Numbered from the stretch's first letter, positions 39,839-50,326 are shown. The stretch is 63,491 bases of DNA from an uncultured Methanomicrobiales archaeon (GCA_903900025.1 CAIULN010000067.1:1-63491); one strand, 5' to 3'. Translations and numbers: made by a program. Notes: generated by a model not told the origin, from the letters alone.

Positions 39839-42109
39839 ATGCATTCCCCTTTTGAAAACCTCTCACAGGTCATTCTGTCACGCCCGAAACTGGTCGCCCT
39901 CCTTTTTCTGGTGCTCATCGGTGTCGCACTGTACGGGACAACGCTCACTACGATGCAGACGGGGAGTGAAACATACCTTGACATGGATACGCAACGGGGG
40001 ATGCTCCTTGACAGGTACACAAAAACGTTCCAGTCTGACAGCGTTTTGATCCTGATCGAGGCAGACGACGTGCTGAATCCCGGTGTGCTTGCATATATCG
40101 AACGATTGCAGGACGATATCGCGCGGGAGCGGTATGTGACGGGATCATCGGGTATCGCTGACATGGTGAAAAGCCAGAATGGCGGTGTCCTGCCAACAAA
40201 CAAGGCAGAGATCCAGCGTATAGAAGAGCAGGTCCCCCCGGAAATCTTCACACGGTATGTCCCGTCCCGTACCATGACAATCGTGGTGGTGACGATTGAG
40301 CCGGGGCTTGAAAACTCCCAGCAGTTCAGCCTTATTGATAATGTCAAAAAACGGGTGAGCCTCTCAGAAAGTCCGCCCGGGGTCAGTGTCGTTGTCACGG
40401 GAAATTCGGCATTCTCCAAGGAAATGTCTGATGAGATGGGCACGTCCATGGGCACCCTCATCCTTGCCGCAATGGTCCTGATGGTGATTGCCGTCGGGCT
40501 CCTCTTCGGGCATGTCCGCTACCGTCTCCTCTCGGTCTTTATTGTCGGCACTGGGCTTATCCTGACATTCGGAATAATCGGTCTTGCGGGTATGCCGATC
40601 ACGATGGTCACAATCGGCGCGTTCCCGGTCATGATCGGGATCGGGATCGATTACGCCATCCAGTTCCATTCCCGGTTCGATGAGGAAGCACGCAAATCCC
40701 CCCTTCCTGTCGCAGTCAGGACGACGATCACAAAGGCCGGCCCCTCTGTTCTTTATGCAATGCTTGCAACAGCGATGGGTTTTTTCGCACTTTCGATCTC
40801 ACCACTCCCCATGATCCGGAGTTTCGGGCTTGTCTGCGTAATCGGGCTTGCCTGCTGCTATCTTGCTTCAATCGTAATGGTTCCGACGTTCGGCATCCTT
40901 ACCGCATACCGTCCTGTTGTTGAAAAGAAGCACGAACACAAGAATGAGAAGAAATCGAATGTCGAGCGGTACAACGAACATGTCGGGGCGGTCGTGGAAA
41001 CGGTGGCAAAAAACCCGGTGCCCGTCCTTATTGCCTGCATCCTGATCGCGTTTATCGGATTCCAGATGGATAACGAGATCATCGTAAACACCGACGAAAA
41101 AACGTTTGTCCCTGCCAACATGCCGGCAAAGGTGAACCTTGACAAGGTGAAGCGCATGATGGGTGAGACGTCCACGACACCGGTGCTTGTGCGGGGGGAC
41201 GATGTTCTTTCACCCGATGCTCTCCTCTGGATACAGGAATTCCAGCAGTACGAGGAGACGCACAACAGCAAGATAACCGGCTCGCGCAGCATTGTGACCT
41301 ACCTCGTCCTGTATAACAGCGGGGTGCTGCCCCGGACAAATTCGGAGATCGATGAGGTCCTTAACCGGATCCCCAATGAAATCCGCTCGCGATACGTCAG
41401 CGGGAACACCGAAGCGGTAATCGAATTTTCCACAATCGACATGCCCAACGATGCGGGGATGTCGATGATTGACCAGATGAAAAAGGATCTGGAATGGAAG
41501 TCCGCTCCACCGGGAATCTCCGCTTCATTCACCGGCATGGGAGAGATGTTTACCAACCTGATCAGGGAGATCCGGGCAGGAAAAACCCAGATGACGGTCC
41601 TCGGGTTTGCGATGATCCTTGTGTTCCTGTATTTCATCTACCGGAAATTTGCAAAGGCGGCCACCCCGCTTGTCCCCATCGTGCTTATCGTTGGCTGGAA
41701 CGGGCTTATCATGTACGTGCTTGCCATCGACTACACCCCGCTTACCGCAACGCTTGGTTCCATGTCGGTCGGTGTTGCCTCGGAATATACGATCCTGATC
41801 ATGGAGCGGTGCTATGAAGAACGGGAGAATGGCATGGCGCTCCTTCCTGCCATCCGTCACAGCATCCAGCAGATCGGGACTGCGATCACCGTCTCGGGGA
41901 TGACGACGGTCTTTGGGTTTGCCGCACTCATGATCTCCACGTTTGGCATCATCAGCAATTTCGGTACCGTTACGGTAATATCCGTGTTCTTTGCGCTCGC
42001 AGGGGCAATCATCGTCATGCCGGCGATTCTCGTGATTGTCGGGGCGATGGGTGAAAAGGATAAGGGGCAGATCGCCCCGGGGACACGCTCACTGTCACCA
42101 GACCTGTAA
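39839..42109 (+). CDS. RND superfamily exporter (HAE3/MmpL type)
   Basis: 756 residues with two RND halves. Each has an N-terminal membrane helix, a large outside domain of about 150 residues and a bundle of five helices (around 200-350 and 580-740). FGHVRYRLLSVFIVGTGL, IGIGIDYAIQFHSRFDEEAR (here GIGIDYAIQFHSRFDEE) and SVGVASEYTILIMERC are the conserved transmembrane-4 type segments with acidic residues. Substrates of archaeal HAE3 members are unknown, possibly lipids or hopanoid-like molecules. The gene stands alone; its TATA candidate is around 39760-39775. Confidence 0.88.
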   Translation: MHSPFENLSQVILSRPKLVALLFLVLIGVALYGTTLTTMQTGSETYLDMDTQRGMLLDRYTKTFQSDSVLILIEADDVLNPGVLAYIERLQDDIARERYVTGSSGIADMVKSQNGGVLPTNKAEIQRIEEQVPPEIFTRYVPSRTMTIVVVTIEPGLENSQQFSLIDNVKKRVSLSESPPGVSVVVTGNSAFSKEMSDEMGTSMGTLILAAMVLMVIAVGLLFGHVRYRLLSVFIVGTGLILTFGIIGLAGMPITMVTIGAFPVMIGIGIDYAIQFHSRFDEEARKSPLPVAVRTTITKAGPSVLYAMLATAMGFFALSISPLPMIRSFGLVCVIGLACCYLASIVMVPTFGILTAYRPVVEKKHEHKNEKKSNVERYNEHVGAVVETVAKNPVPVLIACILIAFIGFQMDNEIIVNTDEKTFVPANMPAKVNLDKVKRMMGETSTTPVLVRGDDVLSPDALLWIQEFQQYEETHNSKITGSRSIVTYLVLYNSGVLPRTNSEIDEVLNRIPNEIRSRYVSGNTEAVIEFSTIDMPNDAGMSMIDQMKKDLEWKSAPPGISASFTGMGEMFTNLIREIRAGKTQMTVLGFAMILVFLYFIYRKFAKAATPLVPIVLIVGWNGLIMYVLAIDYTPLTATLGSMSVGVASEYTILIMERCYEERENGMALLPAIRHSIQQIGTAITVSGMTTVFGFAALMISTFGIISNFGTVTVISVFFALAGAIIVMPAILVIVGAMGEKDKGQIAPGTRSLSPDL

Positions 42110-42111
42110 TG

Positions 42112-42175
42112 ATATCGTCAGATCTTTTTTTTATCGGATGGAATCGGGAAATTTGTCCAACCTTTTTTTAGGGAG
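42112..42175 (+). terminator. T-tract terminators after RND gene
   Basis: Two T runs (about 42124-42132 and 42164-42170) follow the RND stop. On the minus strand, A-rich sequence at 42176-42213 follows the mscL stop. No stable hairpin is obvious. Confidence 0.35.
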
Positions 42176-42241
42176 TAAAAAAACGCTGAAAGAAAATTAT
42201 ATTTTCTTTTAATATGCGAGAAGCGATCGGGAAAAAGATCA

Positions 42242-42616
42242 TCAGATCTTTTTCGTGGTGTCGCCCTTCATGACATACTTGACCGCGAGGAAGACGACCA
42301 GTGCAATGATCACAAAGTCGATGATCGCACCGACCAGATCGCCGAGCAGGAACTTTATCGGTCCTACCTGGAAGACCGCCGTCCTCCAGTCACCCTGGGG
42401 TATCAGGACAGCAATGATTGGCATGATGATATCACTGACAACCGCTGTGACCAGTTTGGTTGCGGCCGCACCGATGACGACCGCGACGGCGAGCCCGATG
42501 ACCTGGTACTTTTTTAAAAATTCCAGAAATTCCTCCTGGAATCCCGCCGCCCCCTTGGTCAGTCCCTTCACTCCTCCTTCAATTTTTTTTCCCGCTTGTT
42601 TTAGATCGTCTGGCAT
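42242..42616 (-). CDS. mscL: Large-conductance mechanosensitive channel MscL
   Basis: 124 residues from the ATG at 42616, preceded by GAGGTG. The N-terminal amphipathic helix is followed by TM1 (GLAVAVVIGAAATKLVTAVV) and TM2 (AIIDFVIIALVVFLAVKYVM) joined by an outer loop, ending MKGDTTKKI. Two membrane helices and pentameric family size fit MscL, the safety valve that opens on osmotic downshock. An additional 30 residues precede the usual TM1 start (DDLKQAGKKIEGGVK), a Lys-rich helical extension. Confidence 0.92.
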   Translation of the reverse strand: MPDDLKQAGKKIEGGVKGLTKGAAGFQEEFLEFLKKYQVIGLAVAVVIGAAATKLVTAVVSDIIMPIIAVLIPQGDWRTAVFQVGPIKFLLGDLVGAIIDFVIIALVVFLAVKYVMKGDTTKKI

Positions 42617-42786
42617 GTAATTGAACACCTCACCATGGACACGAATCGTCCACTGATGTGTGATTGGTTGTCTGCCCGGCACAAAAACATTGGTCTGATA
42701 CCTTGTGTGGGAAATACGATTTCTGCCAAAAAAAATGGCAGTGGCTGCCCGGATACCTAAGTAAAAAAGAGAACATGGGATGTCGG

Positions 42787-45700
42787 TTACGGCTGCTTCA
42801 GGAGTCTGATGAGGTCATTTTTCATCAGTTGCACACGCTCGTCGTGGGGGTTGAGCGCGAGGACGCGGTTGTAGGCAGCGAGCGCTTCGCGGTACCGCCC
42901 GAGTATCTGGAGAGCAGCAGCCTTATTGAACCATGCGAGGGAGTCATTCGGGTCGAGGGCGAGCGCGCGGTCAAATGCCGCAAGTGCTTCGGTATGACGC
43001 TGGAGTTCGCCAAGCACAGTTCCCTTGGAGAACCATCCCTTTGCATACTTAGGTTCGATGGAAAGCCCCCTGTCGTAGGATGCAATCGCTTCGTCAAACT
43101 TCCCCAGCTTCTTGAGTGCAGTTCCCCGGTTGATCCAACCCACCGCATGGTCGGGGTCGAGAGCGAGTGCGCGGTCATACGCTTCCACTGCTTCGGTATG
43201 CATACCGAGCCTGTCCAGCGCAGACCCCTTGTTGTTCCATGCGCTCGCATCGTCGGGATTAATGGTGAGCGCGCGGTCATACATTTCGATCGCTTCCTGG
43301 ATCCTCCCGAGTTTGGTCAGTGCATTCGCCTTGTTGAACCAGGCATCCGAATCATTTGGGTTGATGGCCAGTGCCTTATCATAGGCAATGATTGCTTCGC
43401 CGTGCATGTTAAGGCGGTTTAGGGCCGATCCCCTGTTATTCCACGTGCTCGCGTCGTCGGGCTTGATGGCGAGCGCTTTATCAAGGGCGGCGAGAGCCTC
43501 ACGGAACCGCCCGAGACGGTTGAGGGCATTGCCCTTGTTGTACCAGAGATCGGCATCCTCCGGTTTTATGGCAAGCGCCCGGTCGTATGCTGCCACCGCC
43601 TCGTCGTACCGCCCGAGTTTGTGGAGGGCAAGACCTTTGTTCTTCCAGCCTACCGGATGGTTCGGGTGGCGGGCAAGCGCCTCATCATATGCGGCAATTG
43701 CCTCTTCGTGCCGCCCGAGCCGGTGGAGTGCGTTGCCCTTATTGTTCCAGCCTACCGCGTGATCAGGGTCAAGGGAAAGGGCCCGGTCGTATGCCTCAAT
43801 CGCCTCCTCGTACTTCTCCATCTTGTTAAGCGAGAGCCCCTTGTTCTTCCAGCCATCCGCATGGGTCGGGTTGATGGCAAGAACCTGTTCAAATGCCACC
43901 ACCGCCTCGCCGTGCCTGCCGAGCCTGTCAAGGATCGTTCCCTTGTTGTTCCAGGCATCAGCATTATCCGGGTTGATGGCAAGCGCGCGGTCAAGTGCGG
44001 CGAGGGCTTCAGCTGACTTGCCCAGCGCCGTCAGGGTGAGCGCCTTGTTCTCCCATGCTTCACCGTCATCCGGTCGTATCGCAAGGGTGTGGTCGTATGC
44101 CGCCACCGCCTCTTTATACAATCCCAGATCGGAAAGGACGTTACCTTTGTTAAACCATACATCAGCGTCATTGGGGCTGATGGCAAGGGCACGGTCATAC
44201 GCGGCAACCGCATCCTCATGCCTTCCGGTCATGTTGAGTGCTGTTCCCTTGCTGTTCCAGACGGCGGCATCGTTCTGGCTGAGGGCGAGTGCCTTATCAA
44301 ACGTGGTTATAGCGTTTTCCGTCCTGCCGAGACGGAACAGTGCGAGTCCTTTGTTGTGGAGGACATCAGCGTCATCAGGTTTTACCGCAAGTGAACGGTC
44401 AAACGATGCAATGGCGTCTTCAGCCCTGCCCTGCCGCAGGAGAACAAGCCCCCTGCGATGCCAGAGATCCGCATCTTCCGGCAGACGTTTGAGCGCCATA
44501 TCATAAGCGGCTATCGACTCTTCATACCGCCCCACCCCCTCCAGGGCAGCCCCCCTGTTGTAGAGGACCACAGGATCGTCCGGGTCGATTGCAAGGGCAC
44601 GGTCATAGGCAGCGACTGCATCGTCAAAGCGTCCGATGCCAATAAGTGCAGATCCCTTCCCGTTCCAGGCAGCTGTCCGGTCGGGATCAATTGCGAGTGC
44701 CCGTTCATACGCGGTGAGTGCCTCAGGGTACTGCCCGAGATCGCAGAGCGCATTGCCTTTGCTGTACCAGGCAGCGGCATTGCCATAATCGATAGCGAGC
44801 CCGCTTTCATACGAGGCGACCGCGTCTTTTGTGCGCCCGAGGAACTGAAGTGCATCGGCCCTGCCGAACCATGCGAGAGCAGAATGGTCATCGATGGCAA
44901 GTGAAGCATCATATGCAGTCACTGCGTCTTCGAACTTTTTCATCAGGCTGAATGCCCGGCCTTTGCCATACCACGCATCAGCCGATCCGGGCTCGATGGC
45001 AAGTGAACGGTCAAATGCGGCAACTGCTTCCTCGCTGTGCCCCATGCTGATCAGCGTCCGGCCTTTCCAGTACCATGCACCATCATGGTCAGGAGCAAGC
45101 GAGAGCGTATGGTCCAGCGCTTGTGCTGCCTCCGCATATGCACCAAGATCGTGAAGTGCAGATCCTTTGCTGAACCATGCGTCTGCATCCCCGGGATCAA
45201 TTGCGAGCGCACGGCCGTATGACTCGACGGCATCTTTTACCCGGTTACATTTGCGCAGAGCATTCCCCCTGTTGTACCAGACCACTGCATCATCGGGGGC
45301 GAGGGCGATCGACCGGTCATACGCTTCAATCGCATCGTTATACTTTCCGAGCCGGTCAAGGGCATTGCCGCGGTTATTCCATAGGTCAGCGTCATCGGGC
45401 GTAAGGGATAGGGTGCGGTCGTAGGATTCCAGCGCATCTTCGTTCCTGTCAAGGTTGGTGAGGGCAAGCCCCCGGTTGAACCAGAGTATGGGGTCATCGG
45501 GTGAAAGCGCGATTCCTTTATCATATGCGTCGATCGATTCGGAATACCGTCCGAGCGCCGACAGGGTGTTCCCGCGGCTGTTCCAGATCACTGCGTCGTT
45601 GGGATCATCTGCAATCGCCCGCTCAAATGCCTCCAGCGCATCGTCATAGCGCCCGAACCCGGAAAGGGCGTTGCCCCGCAGGTTCCACAGGTGGGCACTG

Positions 45701-48700
45701 TCCGGGCGGGATGAAAGTGCCTTATCGTATTCTTTAATTGCCTCTTCTCCCCTTCCGATACTTTCGAGTGCCTGCCCTTTGACCGCCCGGGCATCTGCAT
45801 TGCCGGGTTCGATAACCAGTCCGCGGTCGAGTGACAGGACCGCTTCACGGTACCTCCCGAGGTTATAGAGGATCGTGCCTTTGGAGAGCCATGCTTCAGC
45901 GGACTCTGCATCAAGGACAGCTGCGTGGTCATAGGCGTCGACTGCTTCCTGCAACCTCCCCATGACATGCAGGATTTCGCCCTTCGCGAGCCAGAACGCG
46001 ACTTCATCGGGCTCGAGCTTGGCAGCCCGGTCATACGCCTCCAGCGCTTCTGCATGGCGTTTGAGCGAGGTTAATACCCGTGCCTTTGTGAACCAGAGCC
46101 GTGCGTTGTCAGGATCGGTTGAGAGTGAATGGTCAATTGCTTCGATTGCCTCGTCAAACTGCCGCTGTCCTGCAAGTGCTGTTCCAAGACCAGACCATGC
46201 ATCGGCATAGGACGGCCGGATCTCGATTGCTTTCCGGTATGCGGCAATCGCCTCGTCAGAGCGATTGAGAGACTTGAGGACCTGTCCCTTGCTGAACCAT
46301 GCATCGGCATAGGTAGGGAGAATGGTCAATGCAGTTTCGTATGCCGCGAGTGCGTTCTCATATTGCCCAAGTGCATTGAGCGCATGTCCCTTATTGACCC
46401 ATGGCTGTGGATACGATGGGGCCACCCCAATCGCCGTATCGTACGCACCGATTGCCTGAGCGTAATTACCGGTATTCATGAGTGCTGATCCCTTGTTGTT
46501 CCAGATAATGGAGTCATTGGGATTGAGTGCCAGAGCTTTGTCGTATGCTTCGATTGCCTCGTCGAAATGCCCGAGTTCGTTCAATGCCGAGCCCTTGTTG
46601 TTCCAGACAACATAATCGGAAGGGTCAATGGTGAGCGCGCTCGTGTAGGCACGGACGGCTTCTTCATACCGCCCCGTGCTGCTCAACGTGTTGCCCTTTG
46701 CCGCCCATGCTCCGGGACTTCCCGCGTCCAGTGAAAGTGAATGTTCAAATGACTCCAGCGCCTCTGGATACTTCCCCAGTGCATGGAGTGCTTTTCCCGT
46801 CTGGCAGAGTGCAGTCGCGTTATCCGGTTGCAGGGCCAGTGCATGATCGAATGCTGCGATTGATTCTTCATACCTGTTAAGGCTTATCAGGGTGCTCCCC
46901 CGTGCTGCCCACAAAGCCGCATCATCAGGTGTGAGAGCAAGTGCCCTTCCGAACGCTTCAAGGGCGTCCTCATACCGCCCGAGGGAAGCAAACGCCCTCC
47001 CCTTGCCGGACCATGCATCCTCGTGATCGGGCAGGAGAGTGATTGCACGGTCATATGCCGTGATCCCCTCCTCCACGTGGCCGAGGGTGCTGAGCACCTC
47101 ACCCTTCCAGGTCCAGGTATCAGGTGAACCTGCGTCCAGTTCCAGAGCCCTGTCAAAAGCTTTGAGCGCTTCCTGTACGTTTCCGAGGGAGGCAAGCGCC
47201 CTTCCCTTACCGGACCATGCGGCAACATCATCAGGTTGCAGGGCGATAGCCCGTTCAAATGCGGCGAGGGCGTCATCCCGGCGCCCGAGCGAAAAGAGTG
47301 CGCCCCCTTTTTTTGTCCACAGTCCGGGGTCATCCTGGCGTGCAGAGAGTGCGATATCGAGCGCTGCCAGTGCCGGTTCATAATCCCCGAGGTTGCCGTG
47401 TGCGGTACCCTTGCCTCCCCACGAAGCGGTATCAGAGGGATCAAGTGCGATGGCACGATCGAAAGCGTCAACCGCTTCACTGTCATGCCCGGATGCGAGG
47501 AGGATCTCCCCGTTCCTGCACCAAATCCTGCTGTCCTGGTCATTGATTGAGAGTGCATGAACAAATGACTCCACCGCCTGCTCATTCTTCCCTTTTGCTG
47601 CGAATGCCTCTGCCCGTCCAGCCCAAGAAGCCGGATTGCCGGGATCAAGCGTTATCACCCGCTCAAATGCCCCTAATGCCTCGTCAACCCTGCCAAGGTG
47701 TAAAAGGACCTCTCCCTTGTGGTTCCATATTTCGGTGTTTTCGGGTTCGAGACCGATCACTTTCTCAAAAGAGAGAAGCGCGTCACGGTAATGGCACAGG
47801 TCATAGAGGAGTTCTCCTTTGCGTCGCCAGATTTCCGGGTTGTCAGGATCGATGCGTGTGGATTTTTCAAAAGACTCAATCGCGTCCTTTGTCTTTCCCA
47901 GCGATACAAGGACGGTTCCCCGCAGGTTCCAGACCGCTGCATGATCCGGTTCGAGTACGAGCGCATGGTCAATTGCCGCGAGTGACTGTTCGCTATGCCC
48001 AAGAGCGGCATGCGCTGCTCCCTTGCCAGACCATGCATTCGCGTAATCGGGGCGCAATGTATTTGCCTTCTCATATGCATTGATCGCCTCCTCATGCCGG
48101 TTCAGTTTTGCAAGCGCGGCGCCCCTGCTGTACCAGAGCAAGGCGTTATTGGGGTCCAGCAAAAGTGCTTGGTCATATGAGATGATCGCGGCATCATATC
48201 TCCCGAGTTCCGAGAGTGCGTTCCCTTTGTTGATCCATGCGATAGCATCTTGTGGATTGATCGTACTCGCGTGTTCGTATGCGGAAATTGCTTCCTCAAT
48301 CAAACCAAAATTGCTCATGGCAAGCCCCTTGGAGTTCCATGTGGAGGCATCCTTTGGATCGATTTCAAGGGATTTTTCATAGGCTGCAACCGCCTCCTCG
48401 TACTGGCCGAGTCCCGTGAGGGCTGATCCTTTCGCGCTCCATACGGCAGCATCACCGGCCCCGAGTGCAATAACGCGGGCAAAGGATTCTATTGCCTCAT
48501 TATATCTGGTGAGGCGCACAAGAGCTGAACCCCGGTGTTTCCAAGTGAAAGGGTCATCCGGATCAAGAGCAATTGCATGGTCACAGGCATCCACCGCCTC
48601 ATCATACCTGCCAAGAGCAGTGAGCAGCTCTCCTTTCATTCCCCATGCACGTGGGTTCTGTGGTTCAAGGGCGAGGGTGATATTGAACGCGGTCAGTGCT

Positions 48701-50265
48701 TCCTCCTCTCGGTTCAGGAGGTGGAGTATGCTTGCCTTGTTGAACCAAGCAACAGCGTCATGGGGGTCGATGGAGACCGCCTTGTCATATGCACTGGTTG
48801 CCTCCTCCATCCTGCCGAGTTCCCTGAGTGCTGACCCTTTGTTGCACCAGACAATTGCATCGTGTTCATCGATTGCGAGTGCCCGGTCGTACGCTTCGAT
48901 CGCCTCAGGATGTCGCCCGAGCTTGTTGAGTGCCGTCCCCTTGTTGTTCCAGATAATGGGGTCAGCAGGATCGATGGCAAGTGCCCGGTCATAGGCTTCC
49001 ACCGCCTCTTCGTACCTGCCGAGCGGGATGAGTGCAAGCCCCTTGTTGTGCCAGCCCGTCGCATCATTCGCTTCCGTCACAACATGTATGTCGGGTGGAG
49101 GCACCCTGACCTCAAGAGGTTCGGTACGGGGGGCTTCCACCGTTTTTTGCTGGTCAGCGGTATCAACTTTTTCACTGACCGGTTCAACTGCCTTTTCCGG
49201 TGTGACAGACAGTGCGGGAGGTTCCTGCATGCCCGCCGGGCTTTCAGCTATCAGCTGCACCGGTTCCTCATATTCCGGTTCGGATTCCGCTGCTTCTTGC
49301 TGGTCAGCGGTATCAACTTTTTCCCCGATCGGTTCGACCGCCGTTTCAGTGGCAGGAGACAGTGCGGGAGGCTCCACAATATCCTCCGTATCCTTGCGTT
49401 TCTGCTGCCATGTGTCTGCATATTCCGGTTTGAGTTCCACCGCTCTGTCGTATGCAGCGATTGCTTTGTCGTCCTGCCCGAGATCGCGGTGGATCTCTGC
49501 TTTGGCAAACCATGCAGCGGCATCGTCCGGGCGGATGCCGATCGTGTGGTCAAGAGATCCGATAGCTTCATCCATTCTTCCGAGACGGCGGAGTACGCCC
49601 CCTCTGGCGTTCCATGCGTCGGCATATTTCGGGTCCAGGGAAGTAGCGATATCGTACGCACCGAGCGCTTCTTCAAGTTCATTCAGCCTGCAGAGGGCAT
49701 TGCCCTTGGTAATCCATGCGTTGGTGAACTTCGGGAGTATGCTGATCGCCTTTTCGGTTGCCCAGACCGCATCCCTGTATTTCCCGAGCTTGATCAGGAC
49801 ACTGCCTCTGTTGTTCCAAGCATCGGCATCATTGGGGCGCAGGCCAAGAGCCCTGTCAAACGCATTGATCGCATCATCATACTGCTCAAGGTTCGCAAGA
49901 GCGGTTCCCTTGTTGAACCAGACCACCGCCTGTTCATTGTCGATCGAGAGTGCGCGGTTGAGCGCGGTAAGCGCCTCCTTGTACCGCCCGAGCTTGTTGA
50001 GTGCTGATCCCTTGTTGTTCCAGGCTACCGCATGATCCGGGTTGAGCTCGAGTGCCTTGTCATAGGCAGTGTTCGATTCCTCGTACCGCCCGAGACGGTT
50101 GAGCGCATTGCCCTTGTTGTACCATGCATCACCATAGCGGGGCAGGATGGTGAGGACACGGTCAAACTCCGCGGTCGCCTCCTCGTACCGCCCGAGCTTG
50201 ATGAGTGCAATCCCCCTGTTGAACCACTTGTAGGCCCCCTCCTGGTCACTCATCTCCTTGCGCAC
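42787..50265 (-). CDS. Giant TPR protein (2492 residues)
   Basis: 2492 residues of almost pure 34-residue tetratricopeptide repeats. Eight repeats cover residues about 10-283, then a Pro/Glu-rich linker of about 119 residues (284-402), then about 61 more repeats to the end. A typical repeat is AWNNKGSALNKLGRYKEAL followed by a helix B and a Pro. The linker contains a near-duplicated piece (EKVDTADQQ occurs twice). There is no signal peptide, membrane helix or enzyme domain. The start is GTG at 50265 with GGAGGAGGGG upstream; an ATG four codons later abuts AAGGAG too closely. A solenoid this size would be several tens of nanometres long and serve as scaffold. High repeat similarity at DNA level suggests unequal crossing-over. 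Confidence 0.93.
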   Translation of the reverse strand: MRKEMSDQEGAYKWFNRGIALIKLGRYEEATAEFDRVLTILPRYGDAWYNKGNALNRLGRYEESNTAYDKALELNPDHAVAWNNKGSALNKLGRYKEALTALNRALSIDNEQAVVWFNKGTALANLEQYDDAINAFDRALGLRPNDADAWNNRGSVLIKLGKYRDAVWATEKAISILPKFTNAWITKGNALCRLNELEEALGAYDIATSLDPKYADAWNARGGVLRRLGRMDEAIGSLDHTIGIRPDDAAAWFAKAEIHRDLGQDDKAIAAYDRAVELKPEYADTWQQKRKDTEDIVEPPALSPATETAVEPIGEKVDTADQQEAAESEPEYEEPVQLIAESPAGMQEPPALSVTPEKAVEPVSEKVDTADQQKTVEAPRTEPLEVRVPPPDIHVVTEANDATGWHNKGLALIPLGRYEEAVEAYDRALAIDPADPIIWNNKGTALNKLGRHPEAIEAYDRALAIDEHDAIVWCNKGSALRELGRMEEATSAYDKAVSIDPHDAVAWFNKASILHLLNREEEALTAFNITLALEPQNPRAWGMKGELLTALGRYDEAVDACDHAIALDPDDPFTWKHRGSALVRLTRYNEAIESFARVIALGAGDAAVWSAKGSALTGLGQYEEAVAAYEKSLEIDPKDASTWNSKGLAMSNFGLIEEAISAYEHASTINPQDAIAWINKGNALSELGRYDAAIISYDQALLLDPNNALLWYSRGAALAKLNRHEEAINAYEKANTLRPDYANAWSGKGAAHAALGHSEQSLAAIDHALVLEPDHAAVWNLRGTVLVSLGKTKDAIESFEKSTRIDPDNPEIWRRKGELLYDLCHYRDALLSFEKVIGLEPENTEIWNHKGEVLLHLGRVDEALGAFERVITLDPGNPASWAGRAEAFAAKGKNEQAVESFVHALSINDQDSRIWCRNGEILLASGHDSEAVDAFDRAIALDPSDTASWGGKGTAHGNLGDYEPALAALDIALSARQDDPGLWTKKGGALFSLGRRDDALAAFERAIALQPDDVAAWSGKGRALASLGNVQEALKAFDRALELDAGSPDTWTWKGEVLSTLGHVEEGITAYDRAITLLPDHEDAWSGKGRAFASLGRYEDALEAFGRALALTPDDAALWAARGSTLISLNRYEESIAAFDHALALQPDNATALCQTGKALHALGKYPEALESFEHSLSLDAGSPGAWAAKGNTLSSTGRYEEAVRAYTSALTIDPSDYVVWNNKGSALNELGHFDEAIEAYDKALALNPNDSIIWNNKGSALMNTGNYAQAIGAYDTAIGVAPSYPQPWVNKGHALNALGQYENALAAYETALTILPTYADAWFSKGQVLKSLNRSDEAIAAYRKAIEIRPSYADAWSGLGTALAGQRQFDEAIEAIDHSLSTDPDNARLWFTKARVLTSLKRHAEALEAYDRAAKLEPDEVAFWLAKGEILHVMGRLQEAVDAYDHAAVLDAESAEAWLSKGTILYNLGRYREAVLSLDRGLVIEPGNADARAVKGQALESIGRGEEAIKEYDKALSSRPDSAHLWNLRGNALSGFGRYDDALEAFERAIADDPNDAVIWNSRGNTLSALGRYSESIDAYDKGIALSPDDPILWFNRGLALTNLDRNEDALESYDRTLSLTPDDADLWNNRGNALDRLGKYNDAIEAYDRSIALAPDDAVVWYNRGNALRKCNRVKDAVESYGRALAIDPGDADAWFSKGSALHDLGAYAEAAQALDHTLSLAPDHDGAWYWKGRTLISMGHSEEAVAAFDRSLAIEPGSADAWYGKGRAFSLMKKFEDAVTAYDASLAIDDHSALAWFGRADALQFLGRTKDAVASYESGLAIDYGNAAAWYSKGNALCDLGQYPEALTAYERALAIDPDRTAAWNGKGSALIGIGRFDDAVAAYDRALAIDPDDPVVLYNRGAALEGVGRYEESIAAYDMALKRLPEDADLWHRRGLVLLRQGRAEDAIASFDRSLAVKPDDADVLHNKGLALFRLGRTENAITTFDKALALSQNDAAVWNSKGTALNMTGRHEDAVAAYDRALAISPNDADVWFNKGNVLSDLGLYKEAVAAYDHTLAIRPDDGEAWENKALTLTALGKSAEALAALDRALAINPDNADAWNNKGTILDRLGRHGEAVVAFEQVLAINPTHADGWKNKGLSLNKMEKYEEAIEAYDRALSLDPDHAVGWNNKGNALHRLGRHEEAIAAYDEALARHPNHPVGWKNKGLALHKLGRYDEAVAAYDRALAIKPEDADLWYNKGNALNRLGRFREALAALDKALAIKPDDASTWNNRGSALNRLNMHGEAIIAYDKALAINPNDSDAWFNKANALTKLGRIQEAIEMYDRALTINPDDASAWNNKGSALDRLGMHTEAVEAYDRALALDPDHAVGWINRGTALKKLGKFDEAIASYDRGLSIEPKYAKGWFSKGTVLGELQRHTEALAAFDRALALDPNDSLAWFNKAAALQILGRYREALAAYNRVLALNPHDERVQLMKNDLIRLLKQP
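49060..49416 (-). repeat. Linker of giant TPR protein with internal duplication
   Basis: Codes for the Pro/Glu-rich linker. A 27-base segment (begins ttgctggtcagcggtatc on the plus strand) occurs at about 49147 and again at about 49297, 150 bases apart, within two otherwise diverged copies of the same protein segment. Confidence 0.6.
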
Positions 50266-50315
50266 CCGATCCCCTCCTCCAGATCCACAGTCAAGGAACT
50301 ATCTTGAAGCCAAAA

Positions 50316-50326
50316 GATAAAAATAG
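50316..50326 (-). promoter_or_regulatory. TATA box of giant TPR gene
   Basis: ctatttttatc on the minus strand, 52-62 bases before the GTG start, giving a leader of about 25-30 bases. Confidence 0.45.

Noticed and set aside
42787-49000. Regular ~102-base repeats that could suggest a CRISPR or satellite array
   Set aside because: Period equals 34 codons, the frame is open throughout, and the encoded units match TPR; there is no repeat-spacer pattern.
42664-50035. Long open frames on the plus strand antisense to the giant TPR gene (for example 42664-43422, 43823-44506 and 49028-50035)
   Set aside because: They mirror the repeat codon pattern, give repetitive low-complexity translations with no family similarity and no ribosome sites.
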